Shown: positions 16,702 to 24,792 of the stretch, in pieces | Numbering within the stretch: position 1 is the stretch's first letter | Layout: each line of letters starts with the position of its first letter | Assembly: GCA_964471535.1 (NCBI GenBank) | Contig: CAYYHA010000016.1 | Coordinates: 1 to 36,625, forward strand | Source: CAYYHA01 sp964471535 | GTDB taxonomy: Bacteria; Myxococcota; Myxococcia; SLRQ01 | Length of the DNA: 36,625 nucleotides | Direction: 5' to 3' | Program-made: the position numbers and the translations under genes | Notes under the pieces: model-generated | The model's database searches: none | Seen by the model: the letters and a program-made list of their open reading frames with translations, nothing else | Told to the model about the DNA's origin: nothing

Positions 16702-16911
16702 TCAGCCCTGCTTGGCCTTGGCGTACTTTCGGCGGAAGCGCTCGATACGGCCTGCCGTGTCCACCAGGCGCTGCTTCCCGGTGAAGAAGGGATGGCAGCT
16801 GCTACAGATGTCCACGGTAAAGTCACCTAGGGTGCTGCGGGTCTCGATGACCGCGCCGCAGGCACAGGTGATGCGGGCGGGCTTGTACTCGGGGTGGATG
16901 TCCGGCTTCAT
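16702..16911 (-). CDS. rpmE: 50S ribosomal protein L31
   Basis: A 69-residue protein starting MKPDIHPEYKPA, the usual L31 start. It is the zinc-binding form, with CAC at the first site and CSSC in DICSSCHPFFTGKQR, followed by the conserved VDTAGRIERFRRKY. A GAGGAGAGG ribosome-binding sequence lies directly upstream of the ATG on this strand. It forms part of the 50S subunit and bridges to the 30S head. Convergent with punA and divergent from ligA. Confidence 0.96.
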   Translation of the reverse strand: MKPDIHPEYKPARITCACGAVIETRSTLGDFTVDICSSCHPFFTGKQRLVDTAGRIERFRRKYAKAKQG

Positions 16912-16993
16912 GGCCTCTCCTCGTTCCGCTTGCTCCGTCCAAAGTCGCGCCCCAAGGCGCTGAAGTGGGGGACGAAGGTCCGGGAAAGGGGCC

Positions 16994-17023
16994 CACATAG
17001 CGCCCGAACTGCGCAGAGGTCAA
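16994..17023 (-). promoter_or_regulatory. Predicted promoter of rpmE
   Basis: On the minus strand, TTGACC (17023-17018), an 18-bp spacer and TATGTG (16999-16994). It gives a leader of about 75 nt. The rest of 16912-17106 shows no gene. A TAGTCC (17095-17100) 6 bp before the ligA ATG may be its -10 but has no clear -35. Confidence 0.6.
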
Positions 17024-17106
17024 GTCCTCACCGCCGGGCACGCTCCGCTGCAGCACCAGCCTCGCGTCACCTTCCCCCCGCCGGACCTTTGGGCTAGTCC
17101 CCGGCC

Positions 17107-19122
17107 ATGGCGTCGAGGTCGATCGAGAAGCGCATCGAGGCGTTGCGGGAGGCGATTCGTGAGGCCGACTACCACTATTACGTGGAAGACAACCCGCAGA
17201 TAACCGACGCGGAGTACGATCGCCTCTTCCGCGAGCTGCAGGAACTCGAGGCGGCGCACCCGGAACTCGTCACCCCTGACAGCCCGACGCAGCGGGTTGG
17301 CGGTGCTCCCTCCGAGAAGTTCGAGAAGTACCGCCACCGGTTGCCGATGCTCTCGCTCTCCGACGTGTTCGAGCCGGAGGAGGTCCGGGCCTTCGATCAA
17401 CGGATCAAGCGCTTCCTCGGCCTGCCCGAGGACACCACGATGCGCTACGTGTGCGAGCCGAAGCTCGATGGCCTCGCCATCGAGGTGGTCTACGAGAACG
17501 GGCTCCTCACCGTCGGGGCCACCCGCGGCGACGGTGTGACCGGCGAAGATGTGACCCCGAACGTCAAGACCATTCGCTCCATCCCCCTGCGCCTCAAGAC
17601 CAAGAACCCTCCACGCCTCTTCGAGGTCCGCGGAGAGGTCGTCATCCACAAGGACGACTTCGAGAAGCTCAACGAGGCGCGGCGGAAGGCGGGCGAATCC
17701 ACCTTCGTCAACCCCCGAAATGCGGCTGCCGGCTCCCTCCGGCAGCTCGATCCGAAGATCACCGCCTCGCGGCCCCTGCAGGCCTACTTCTACGAGGTGG
17801 GCGTCACCGACCAAGCCTTCGCGACGCAGTGGGAGAAGCGCGAAACGATCCGGCGCTATGGGCTGCGCGTGGCGCCGCATGCGCGGAGGGTCGAGGGTAT
17901 CGAGGCGGCGCTGGCCTATTTGAAGGAGATGGAGGCGCAGCGAGACAGCCTCCCCTTCGACATCGATGGAGCGGTCCTGAAGGTGGACGACGTCCGGTTG
18001 CAGGAACAGCTGGGCAACATCAGCCGCTCGCCGCGCTGGGCGGTGGCCTACAAGTTTCCACCCGAGGAGGTGGAGACGGTGGTGAAGGCGATCGAGGTGC
18101 AGGTGGGTCGCACCGGCGCCTTGACCCCCGTGGCCAAGCTCGAGCCGGTCTTCGTGGGCGGGGTCACCGTCTCCAGCGCGACGCTCCACAACATGGACGA
18201 GATCGAGCGGAAGGACGTGCGGGTGGGGGACCACGTCTTCGTGCGGCGCGCCGGCGACGTGATCCCCGAGATCACGAAGGTGCTGGTGCACAAGCGGAAA
18301 CGGCGCCTACCGAAGTTCAAGATGCCCACGCGCTGCCCCGTCTGCGGCGCACACGTCTACCGAGAGGAGGGAGAGGCGGTCTATCGCTGTCCCAATGCGA
18401 GCTGTCCGGCGCAGATCAAGGAGCGTATCCGCCACTTTGCCTCCCGCGGCGCCATGGACATCGAGGGGCTGGGCGACAAGACGGTCTCCCAACTGGTGGA
18501 CCGGGGGCTCGTGCGCGACTTCGCCGATCTGTACCACCTCGACGTCGAGACCCTGGCGGCGCTGGAGCGCATGGGGACGAAGAGCGCGCAGAACCTGGTC
18601 GACGCCATCGAGCGAAGCAAGGACACCACCATGCGTCGCTTCCTCTACGGCCTCGGCATCCGCCACGTGGGGGAACACGTGGCGGGCATCCTCGCGGCGC
18701 ACTTCGCCAAGCCGCAGGACCTCTACGACGTCTCCCCGGAAGCGCTCGAGGCACTCCCCGACATCGGCCCGGAGGTGGCGCGGTCGATCCACGAGTTCTT
18801 CTCCGAGCCGAAGAACCGGGAGCTCATCGAGCGTCTGCTCGCCGCAGGGGTCCGGCCGAAGAGCGAGAAGGTCACGCGCAAGGCGAACGGCGCCTTCGCC
18901 GGCCTGAAGGTGGTCCTCACCGGCACCCTCGACTCGATGACCCGCGAGGAGGCAAAACGGCGGATCGAGGAGGAGGGGGGCCGGGTGACCAGCAGCGTGT
19001 CCAAGAACACCGACCTCGTCATCGCAGGGCCAGGGGCGGGGAGCAAGCTCACCAAGGCCGAGGCACTCGGCATTCCCATCATCGACGAGGAGGAGTTCCT
19101 CCGGCGCTTGGGGGCGGAGTGA
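17107..19122 (+). CDS. ligA: NAD-dependent DNA ligase
   Basis: A 671-residue ligase that seals nicks in duplex DNA with NAD+ in replication and repair. Order of domains: Ia NMN-binding domain (DYHYYVEDNPQITDAEYDRL near the start), adenylation domain with the nucleophile Lys in CEPKLDGLA (K119), OB fold (VGRTGALTPVAKLEPV), a four-cysteine zinc finger (C410, C413, C428, C433), helix-hairpin-helix repeats (DIEGLGDKT, LYGLGIRHVGEHVAG, ALPDIGPEVARSI) and a C-terminal BRCT domain from about 594. The length is normal. No Shine-Dalgarno precedes the ATG. Confidence 0.97.
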   Translation: MASRSIEKRIEALREAIREADYHYYVEDNPQITDAEYDRLFRELQELEAAHPELVTPDSPTQRVGGAPSEKFEKYRHRLPMLSLSDVFEPEEVRAFDQRIKRFLGLPEDTTMRYVCEPKLDGLAIEVVYENGLLTVGATRGDGVTGEDVTPNVKTIRSIPLRLKTKNPPRLFEVRGEVVIHKDDFEKLNEARRKAGESTFVNPRNAAAGSLRQLDPKITASRPLQAYFYEVGVTDQAFATQWEKRETIRRYGLRVAPHARRVEGIEAALAYLKEMEAQRDSLPFDIDGAVLKVDDVRLQEQLGNISRSPRWAVAYKFPPEEVETVVKAIEVQVGRTGALTPVAKLEPVFVGGVTVSSATLHNMDEIERKDVRVGDHVFVRRAGDVIPEITKVLVHKRKRRLPKFKMPTRCPVCGAHVYREEGEAVYRCPNASCPAQIKERIRHFASRGAMDIEGLGDKTVSQLVDRGLVRDFADLYHLDVETLAALERMGTKSAQNLVDAIERSKDTTMRRFLYGLGIRHVGEHVAGILAAHFAKPQDLYDVSPEALEALPDIGPEVARSIHEFFSEPKNRELIERLLAAGVRPKSEKVTRKANGAFAGLKVVLTGTLDSMTREEAKRRIEEEGGRVTSSVSKNTDLVIAGPGAGSKLTKAEALGIPIIDEEEFLRRLGAE

Positions 19123-19133
19123 CGGGGCCGTGC

Positions 19134-19139
19134 TATTCT
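19134..19139 (+). promoter_or_regulatory. Possible -10 element of acyP (leaderless start)
   Basis: TATTCT lies 7 bp before the ATG at 19147, in the 24-bp gap after ligA, with no Shine-Dalgarno. A TTGGGG at 19108-19113 could be a -35, but its 20-bp spacing is long. Readthrough from ligA is also possible. Confidence 0.4.
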
Positions 19140-19146
19140 GCACACC

Positions 19147-19440
19147 ATGAGCGATCCGCAGGACGAGCGGGTGCGCGCATCGATCCTCGTCACGGGCCGG
19201 GTCCAGGGTGTGTTCTACCGCGCCAGCGCGATGGAGCAGGCGCAGCGCCTGGGGCTGACCGGCTGGGTGATGAACCTCCCCGACGGGCGGGTGGAGTCGG
19301 TGGTGGAGGGCTCCCGCGCGGCCGTCGAGGAGTACCTCGCCTGGTGCCGGCGCGGCCCCCCGGCGGCGCACGTCGCGGCGGTCGACGTCCACTGGGGGCC
19401 GGCCACCGGGGAGTTCGAGACCTTCCGGATCCGCCGCTGA
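19147..19440 (+). CDS. acyP: Acylphosphatase
   Basis: A 97-residue acylphosphatase, which hydrolyses the carboxyl-phosphate bond of acyl phosphates. The two diagnostic segments are present: GRVQGVFYRA (with the phosphate-binding Arg) and GLTGWVMNLPDGRVE (with the catalytic Asn). The length is normal for the family. It lies 24 bp after ligA in the same direction. Confidence 0.95.
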   Translation: MSDPQDERVRASILVTGRVQGVFYRASAMEQAQRLGLTGWVMNLPDGRVESVVEGSRAAVEEYLAWCRRGPPAAHVAAVDVHWGPATGEFETFRIRR

Positions 19441-19540
19441 GCGCCGGTGCACCCGTGCTCTGGGCTCCACCCCGGGTTTTCGCGGCAGTTTGGGAGCGAC
19501 GCAGTGCGGGGCGCTCCCTGTTCGCTGCGGCGTACGGATG

Positions 19541-19588
19541 AAAAAGAGAAAAAAAGCAGGGTCCGGAGGATGGGGCTCCGGACCCTGC
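19541..19588 (-). terminator. Rho-independent terminator on the minus strand
   Basis: Perfect 13-bp inverted repeat GCAGGGTCCGGAG / CTCCGGACCCTGC (19556-19568 and 19576-19588) with a 7-nt loop. Reading the minus strand, the stem is followed at once by T7, then CTC and T5 (complement of 19541-19555). On the plus strand no T-run follows, so it works for minus-strand transcripts, yet no minus-strand gene is visible upstream of it. Confidence 0.85.
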
Positions 19589-20285
19589 CACCGCAGCGGG
19601 TCCCCGGCTCGGGAATCAGGGACCCTGGACTCGGAGCGGAGGCCTACGGCAGCATGGCGGGAACCGCAGCCGACCCACTCGTCGTCCTCGTTGCCTCCCC
19701 CTCTGGATTAGCAACCGGTGTGCCAGGATCCCGAGGCCCCCGTGGGGTCAAGGATCCCAGGCGCTTGGGCGCTGCCTGTGATCGGGCGCACATCGCCCGG
19801 ACGGGCGGAACCGCGACAGCCGTGACAGGGCGGTGCAAGAAGTTGAGAGGAGGCGGGCGGCCCCGCGTCGCCGAAGGGGGTGGGCGCCGGCACGCGCCGC
19901 GGCCACACGGGCTGTCGCTGACGCGAGCTTGCCTGGGCGGGTGGCGTGTGGTACCCGGGCAACACGGGCCCCGCGCAGGGCTGCGCGAGGTGTCCATCGC
20001 CGCGCCGGCGCAGGACGGCCGCGCGGTGGACGCGCCGGAAGATTCATTTGTGATTTCAATCTGTTCCAGTCGAACGGCGGAACCCAACGTCGTGTCGATC
20101 TTGTCAACAACGGTTCACGGAACGGTAGGGCGTGGCGCCAAGATGCCCCGGCCGCGGACCTGTGTGCAGGCATCCCTCGCTTCCTCCGCCTCGGTGCGGC
20201 TCGAGCGGGGGGGATGCTCGGCCACAGAGCCCCCCGGACCATCGGCACCACCCGGCCGTGAACGCCCCCTGTTCAGGATTCCGAT

Positions 20286-20312
20286 CGAACCGGCGCGCCA
20301 GCGCCAGGTTCG
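20286..20312 (+). promoter_or_regulatory. Hairpin in the leader of the RNase E/G gene
   Basis: CGAACCGGCGC (20286-20296) pairs with GCGCC-A-GGTTCG (20301-20312), an 11-bp stem with one bulged A and a GCCA loop. It lies about 140 bp before the ATG. In enteric bacteria, hairpins in a long rne leader allow RNase E to regulate its own mRNA; a similar role here is only an analogy. Confidence 0.4.
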
Positions 20313-20450
20313 GCACCGATCCCGTCGTGCCATCCGCTCCGCGACGCTGCGACGCCCACGACGAAGGTGGCCGGAAGGCCGGCCTCGCCGTGGCGTTCCG
20401 GGAGATCCGAAGCGCACGATGCTGCAGGGGACTGCCGCGGAGTTTCGACC

Positions 20451-22886
20451 ATGGCCAATGTCCTGGTCATCAATGCCACCAGTTTCGAAACCCGGGTCGC
20501 GCTCGTAGAGGACGGGCGCATCACCGAGTACTACGTCGAGCGGAAGCGCGAAAAGGGGATCGTCGGCAACATCTACAAGGGCCGCGTGCTGCGCGTCCTT
20601 CCCGGAATGCAGGCGGCCTTCGTCGACCTCGGTATCGACAAGGCGGGTTTCCTCTACGTCAACGACGTCTGCTACGACCCCGAGTTCAGCGCCGAAACCT
20701 TCGATCTGACCGAGGGTGAGTGGGAGGAACGTGACGACCTCCCCGACGACGCGAAGCGGCACCTCGAGGCCGCCTTCGAGGGGGGCGTGGACGCCCTGAG
20801 CGCCGAGGCCGCGGCCGCAGAGGAGGACGAAGTCGAGGAGGGGGAAGAGGCCCAGGCGGGCGGCGACGAGGCGGCGCCGGGGGAAGACGAATTCCACGCA
20901 GCGGCGGACCTCCCCTCGGCGGCCGAGGCCCCGCCGTCACCGGAAGCCGAGGCCAACGCAACGGACGAGGCGGCCGCGGCGGCAGCGGCAGGTAGCGCTT
21001 CCAGCGAAGCCACCGAGGCGGCCGACCGGGCCGCTCACGCTGCAGCGGCCGACGAGGCGGAGGTCTCGGAGGCCGCGCCTCCGGAGCAGGCCGTGGAGAC
21101 CGCGCGGGCAGTCGGCACCGAGGGGACCAACGCAGGGTTGCAGGCGGACGCGTCGACTGAGGACGCAGCTCCGCCCGAGTCCGGAGCCGAGGCGGAGATC
21201 GACGCGGAGGTCGAGGCAGCCGCCGAGGTGGTCGAGGATGCAGAGGCGGAGGAGACAGAGGAGGCGGCAGAGGACGTAGGAGCCGAGAGCGAAGAGGAGG
21301 CGCAGGCCGCGGAGGAGCAGGGTGCCGAGGAGGGCGCTAGGGCGGAGCCGGAAGGGGAGGCCGAGGAGGAGAGCGAAGCCAAGGAGGCGAGCGGTGCCGC
21401 GCGGGGGCGCAAGCGCCGCCGCCGCCGGCGCGCCAAGACCCTCACCCGCTCATCTGCCGAGTCCCCGCGGGTCCGAGCGCGGCGTGAGCGGCGCAGCCCC
21501 TCCCGGCGCCGGGAGCGCCCGAAGATCCAGGACGTTCTGAAGGAGGGGCAGGAGATCGTCGTTCAGGTGGCCAAGGCGCCCATCGGCAGCAAGGGGGCGC
21601 GCATCACCACGCACATCTCCTTGCCGGGCCGCCACCTCGTCTTCATGCCCACGGTCGACCACGTGGGCATCAGCCGCCGGATCGCCAGCGACAAGGAGCG
21701 CCGCCGCCTGCGGCAGATCATCGAAGAGATCCGCCCGCCGGGGACGGGCTTCATCGTGCGGACGGTGGCAGAAGGCATCGACCGCGAGAAACTCATCGCC
21801 GATGCGCGCTTCCTCCTCAACCTGTGGGCCGACATCAACAAGCGGAAGGATCGGGTGAGCGCTCCGGCCCTCCTCCACCCGGACCTCGACCTCATCCTGC
21901 GCGCAACCCGCGACCTCTTCAGCGAGGACGTCGAGAAGCTCATCATCGACGACCCGCGCGAGTACGAGCGAGTCAAGGGCTTCGTGGAGACCCATCTGCC
22001 CACCTTGCGCGACAAGGTGGAACGCTTCCAGGGGAAGGAGCCCATCTTCGATGCCTATGGCATCGAGGATGAGCTGCGCCGGGCGCAGCAGAGGAAGGTC
22101 TGGCTGAAGAGCGGTGGTTATCTCGTGATCGACCAGGCAGAGGCGCTCACCGCGATCGATGTCAACTCCGGTCGCTACATCGGAAAGAAGGACCTGGAGG
22201 AGACGATCACGAAGATCAACATCGAGGCGGCGGAAGAGATCGTCCACCAGCTCCGACTCCGCAACATCGGCGGCATCATCATCCTGGACTTCATCGACAT
22301 GGAGAAGTCCAGCAACCGAGAGAAGGTGTACAAGGCGCTCGAACGGGCGCTACGCCAGGACAAGGCGAAGTCGAACATCCTGAAGATCAGCGAGCTGGGC
22401 TTGGTCGAGATGACGCGCAAGCGCGTGCGCGAGTCTCTGACCCGGATGATGAACGAGCCCTGCCCTTACTGCGACGGCAGCGGGCTCATCAAGACCACCA
22501 CCACGGTCGCCTATGCTGCCCTTCGGGACGCCATGCGCGAGGCGATGCACCGAAAGGAAGATACGATCTTCATCAACTGCAATCCGGAGGTCGCCGCGCT
22601 GCTCACGACGGTGGAGCGTGAGGCCCTAGGCTATGTGATGGACCGGACGGGTAAGAAGCTCGTCATTCGGCCGCAGGAGAACTACCACCGGGAGCAGTAC
22701 GACCTGTATACGAAGAATACGGCGACGGGTGCCGCGGTGGTCACCCGCTCGACGCCGCCCGCGGAGCGCCCGCGGGTCGAACAGGAGGCCTCGTCCAGCC
22801 GCGGCGGTCGCCGCCGGCGCCGCCGGCGCGGCGGGCGCGGGCGGAAGGCTGCCAAGAAGAGCGAAGCAGAACAGGGGTCGGAATGA
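20451..22886 (+). CDS. rne: Ribonuclease E/G family protein with a very large acidic insertion in its S1 domain
   Basis: An 811-residue endoribonuclease of RNA decay and rRNA processing. The start at 20451 (MANVLVINATSFETRVAL) matches the family start; in-frame upstream sequence is not conserved-like. The first half of the S1 domain (about 35-72: GNIYKGRVLRVLPGMQAAFV, then GFLYVND) is split from the rest (from about 358, EGQEIVVQVAKAPIGSKGAR) by roughly 285 residues of Ala/Glu-rich low complexity ending in a basic Arg-rich stretch. The catalytic aspartates are in AIDVNSGRY (D570) and ILDFIDM (D613), and the zinc link is CPYCDGSG (C671, C674). The C-terminus is Arg/Gly-rich (a run of seven Arg), suited to RNA binding. 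It overlaps the PilZ gene by ATGA. Confidence 0.92.
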   Translation: MANVLVINATSFETRVALVEDGRITEYYVERKREKGIVGNIYKGRVLRVLPGMQAAFVDLGIDKAGFLYVNDVCYDPEFSAETFDLTEGEWEERDDLPDDAKRHLEAAFEGGVDALSAEAAAAEEDEVEEGEEAQAGGDEAAPGEDEFHAAADLPSAAEAPPSPEAEANATDEAAAAAAAGSASSEATEAADRAAHAAAADEAEVSEAAPPEQAVETARAVGTEGTNAGLQADASTEDAAPPESGAEAEIDAEVEAAAEVVEDAEAEETEEAAEDVGAESEEEAQAAEEQGAEEGARAEPEGEAEEESEAKEASGAARGRKRRRRRRAKTLTRSSAESPRVRARRERRSPSRRRERPKIQDVLKEGQEIVVQVAKAPIGSKGARITTHISLPGRHLVFMPTVDHVGISRRIASDKERRRLRQIIEEIRPPGTGFIVRTVAEGIDREKLIADARFLLNLWADINKRKDRVSAPALLHPDLDLILRATRDLFSEDVEKLIIDDPREYERVKGFVETHLPTLRDKVERFQGKEPIFDAYGIEDELRRAQQRKVWLKSGGYLVIDQAEALTAIDVNSGRYIGKKDLEETITKINIEAAEEIVHQLRLRNIGGIIILDFIDMEKSSNREKVYKALERALRQDKAKSNILKISELGLVEMTRKRVRESLTRMMNEPCPYCDGSGLIKTTTTVAYAALRDAMREAMHRKEDTIFINCNPEVAALLTTVEREALGYVMDRTGKKLVIRPQENYHREQYDLYTKNTATGAAVVTRSTPPAERPRVEQEASSSRGGRRRRRRRGGRGRKAAKKSEAEQGSE

Positions 22887-23212
22887 ACGAGCGAGAGTTC
22901 GGTGGACAGCGCAAGGAAGCGCGGCTCGTCGTCAATCGGGAGTTCGCCTCGCTCGAGGAGTTCATCACGGAGTACGTGGCGAACATCTCCAAGAGCGGCG
23001 CCTTCATTCGCACCGATGAGCCTCTGCCCGTGGGGACGAAGGTCGCGCTGCGCTTCACCATCATCGCCGACGACATGGAGACCATCGAGGGAATCGGTGA
23101 AGTGGTGCGTGTGACCCCGCCCGGCGGTCCGCATCCGGCGGGGATGGGCGTGGTGTTTCGGCAGCTCTCCGAGTACTCGAAGACGCTCCTCGACAGGCTT
23201 CTGACGACGTAA
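22883..23212 (+). CDS. PilZ-domain protein
   Basis: A 109-residue single-domain PilZ protein. The cyclic di-GMP binding residues are intact: RKEAR (RxxxR) near residue 10 and NISKSGAFI (NxSxxG) near residue 34, with the usual hydrophobic strand order to the end (GMGVVFRQLS). This size is typical of the short PilZ proteins of Myxococcota. The start ATG overlaps the stop of the RNase E/G gene, so the two are co-translated, which suggests (but does not show) a cyclic di-GMP link to RNA turnover. Confidence 0.92.
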   Translation: MNEREFGGQRKEARLVVNREFASLEEFITEYVANISKSGAFIRTDEPLPVGTKVALRFTIIADDMETIEGIGEVVRVTPPGGPHPAGMGVVFRQLSEYSKTLLDRLLTT

Positions 23213-23271
23213 GTGCCACGGCTGTACCGGGCGAAGCTGCGGCCGGCGCTGCCCACTGGCGGGCCCATTCT

Positions 23272-23300
23272 TTGTGCCGCTGCGACCGCGGCGGTACGCT
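23272..23300 (+). promoter_or_regulatory. Predicted promoter of the YihY/BrkB gene
   Basis: TTGTGC (23272-23277), a 17-bp spacer and TACGCT (23295-23300). The -10 ends 8 bp before the ATG at 23309, again implying a leaderless or near-leaderless mRNA. Confidence 0.5.
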
Positions 23301-23308
23301 CGTAGGGA

Positions 23309-24715
23309 ATGGGACGCGCCGCAGACCTCATCCTCCGGCTCGAGGAGCGACTCGCCTCGCTGAAGGCCTTCGTCGCCGAAGGCATCTGGGAGCACGACTA
23401 CTCGGAGAAGCGCGGGCTGCAGTGGTTCCTCCTGCGGCAGTTTCAGGTGCTGCTCCTCGTCGCCAAGGGCCTCCGTGCCGACCGCCTGCAGCTCCGCGCG
23501 GCCGCGCTCACCGTCGTCACACTCCTGGCCGTCGTGCCGGTCTTCGCGGTGCTCTTCTCCTACTTTGATGCTTCGGGCGCCCTGGCCGACCTGCAGGCGC
23601 GTTTCGAGGCCTTCATCTTCGAGAACCTGGCGGTGGGCGCCCGCGACGAGGTGATCGCCTGGGTGCGAGGGGTGGTCGCCGGAGCCAACTCCCAGGCCAT
23701 CGGCGGCTTGGGCCTCGGTGCCTTGCTCCTTGTCGGTGCCCGGATCATCGCGGCCATGGAGGAGGCCTTCAACGTGATCTGGGGGGTCCGCAGGGGCCGG
23801 CCGCTGGTGGCCCGCGTCGTCCTCTACTGGAGCCTCCTGACGGCGGGCCCCCTGCTCTTCGCCGCGAGCCTGGCCGGCACGACCTGGCTGCAGAGCTGGA
23901 TCGTCGACGGGCTTCGTCCCACCCGTGGCGTGGGCATCGCCCTCGATCTGGTCTCTTCGCTGCTCACCGTGGCGGGGCTCACCTTCATGTACCTCGTCAT
24001 CCCGAATACCCGCGTGAAGTTCCGCCATGCCCTTCTCGGCGGGGTCGTGGCCGGTGCCTTCTTCGAGGCGGCGAAGTACGGCTACGCCTGGTCCGTTGCC
24101 AACCTCTTTCGCTACAACGCCCTCTATGGCTCCTTCGGGGCCGTGCCGGTGTTCATCATCTGGGTCAACATCACCTGGGTGATCGTGCTCTTCGGATGCG
24201 AACTCTCCTTCGCCAACCAGAACGTGGGCACCTTGCGGCACGAGCAGCGGGCCCACCGCGCGAGTCTTCGCTTCCGTGAGCTGCTCGCAGTGCGCCTCTT
24301 GCTCGAGGTGGCGGTCGACTTTCTCCGTGGCGCCTCTCCGCCCACGGCGTCGGATCTCTCGGGACGGCTCGCGGCGCCGGTGCGGCTCGTCAACGAGGTC
24401 CTCGGATCGATGGCCGGCGCCGGTCTCCTTCGCGAGGCGGCCTCTGCGGATCCGCAGGACCCAGGCTACGTCCCTGGCCGCCCGCTCGACCGCGTCACCG
24501 TGGAGGACGTGATCCGAGCCATCCGCGAGGAGCGGGGCGTCGATCTCGATCTCCCCGACGATGAGCGGCAGCGGGAGATCGCAGCGGTCCTCGGCCGGGC
24601 CTGGAGCGCCGCCGCCGAGGTGACCCGCGAGGTCGATTTCCTTCGCCTGGCCGAACGCTTCGTCGGATCCGCCGACAGCGAGGCGCCCGCCCAGGTGCAC
24701 CCGCTGCGGCCCTGA
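23309..24715 (+). CDS. YihY/BrkB-family inner-membrane protein with C-terminal winged-helix-like domain
   Basis: A 468-residue polytopic membrane protein. The BrkB/YihY domain (about 50-320) has six hydrophobic segments, preceded by the typical RAAALTVVTLLAVVPVFAVL, with AMEEAFNVIWGVRRGRPLVAR, IPNTRVKFRHALLGGVVAG and LYGSFGAVPVFIIWVNITWV, all conserved in the family once annotated as RNase BN. The C-terminal 130 residues are soluble and resemble a winged-helix fold (SDLSGRLAAPVRLVNEVLGS, then GAGLLRE), a common addition in this family. The biochemical function of the family is not settled. It stands alone with its own promoter. Confidence 0.9.
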   Translation: MGRAADLILRLEERLASLKAFVAEGIWEHDYSEKRGLQWFLLRQFQVLLLVAKGLRADRLQLRAAALTVVTLLAVVPVFAVLFSYFDASGALADLQARFEAFIFENLAVGARDEVIAWVRGVVAGANSQAIGGLGLGALLLVGARIIAAMEEAFNVIWGVRRGRPLVARVVLYWSLLTAGPLLFAASLAGTTWLQSWIVDGLRPTRGVGIALDLVSSLLTVAGLTFMYLVIPNTRVKFRHALLGGVVAGAFFEAAKYGYAWSVANLFRYNALYGSFGAVPVFIIWVNITWVIVLFGCELSFANQNVGTLRHEQRAHRASLRFRELLAVRLLLEVAVDFLRGASPPTASDLSGRLAAPVRLVNEVLGSMAGAGLLREAASADPQDPGYVPGRPLDRVTVEDVIRAIREERGVDLDLPDDERQREIAAVLGRAWSAAAEVTREVDFLRLAERFVGSADSEAPAQVHPLRP

Positions 24716-24762
24716 CGGGGCCATCGGGGCCGGAACGCAGCGCGCCTCTTCCGGGAAAGTGC

Positions 24763-24792
24763 TTGCAATTCCGGGCGGTTCCCGGCTAACGT
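24763..24792 (+). promoter_or_regulatory. Predicted promoter of the HU/IHF gene
   Basis: TTGCAA (24763-24768), an 18-bp spacer and TAACGT (24787-24792), with a leader of about 100 nt. The same -35 also fits a weak sigma54 pattern (GG at 24753-24754, 10 bp, GC at 24765-24766, in TTGCA). I prefer the sigma70 reading because both hexamers are good and the spacing is right. Confidence 0.6.

Larger units (their letters stand above)
19441..20450. other. 1-kb region without a convincing protein gene
   Basis: All frames here give low-quality Arg/Pro/Gly-rich translations, so I call no CDS. The region holds a strong minus-strand terminator (19541-19588), a perfect small hairpin with arms CGGGCG/CGCCCG (about 19783-19799), and an AT-richer island at 20041-20130 with a TTGTCAACAA imperfect palindrome (20101-20110). 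The 300 bp before the RNase gene hold further hairpins. The plus strand probably serves as a long leader of the RNase E/G gene; the minus strand may encode an RNA. I could not match tmRNA, RNase P RNA, SRP RNA or a tRNA. Confidence 0.6.

Noticed and set aside
19690..19740. tRNA-like anticodon loop (TTGCTAA on the minus strand, near 19708)
   Set aside because: The flanking bases do not form an anticodon stem, and no T-arm (GGTTCGAAnCC) or acceptor stem is found at the required distances.
20061..20130. SOS/LexA-type operator from the GTTC and GAAC half-sites
   Set aside because: The half-sites are in the outward GTTC...GAAC order with variable spacing and are not next to a DNA-damage gene.
19590..20450. 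tmRNA, RNase P RNA or SRP RNA in the gene-free region
   Set aside because: The conserved segments I looked for (tmRNA ends, the RNase P GAGGAAAGTCC core, the SRP GGTCAGG-GGAAGG-AGCAGCC loop) are not present on either strand by eye.
19447..20508. Long plus-strand open frame through the acyP-rne interval
   Set aside because: Its translation is compositionally random, it crosses the terminator hairpin and the RNase start in another frame, and no start signal or family motif supports it.
24751..24770. Sigma54 promoter for the HU/IHF gene
   Set aside because: GG-N10-GC is present, but the -24 box is poor (CGGGAAA) and the overlapping sigma70 hexamers TTGCAA-18-TAACGT are better.
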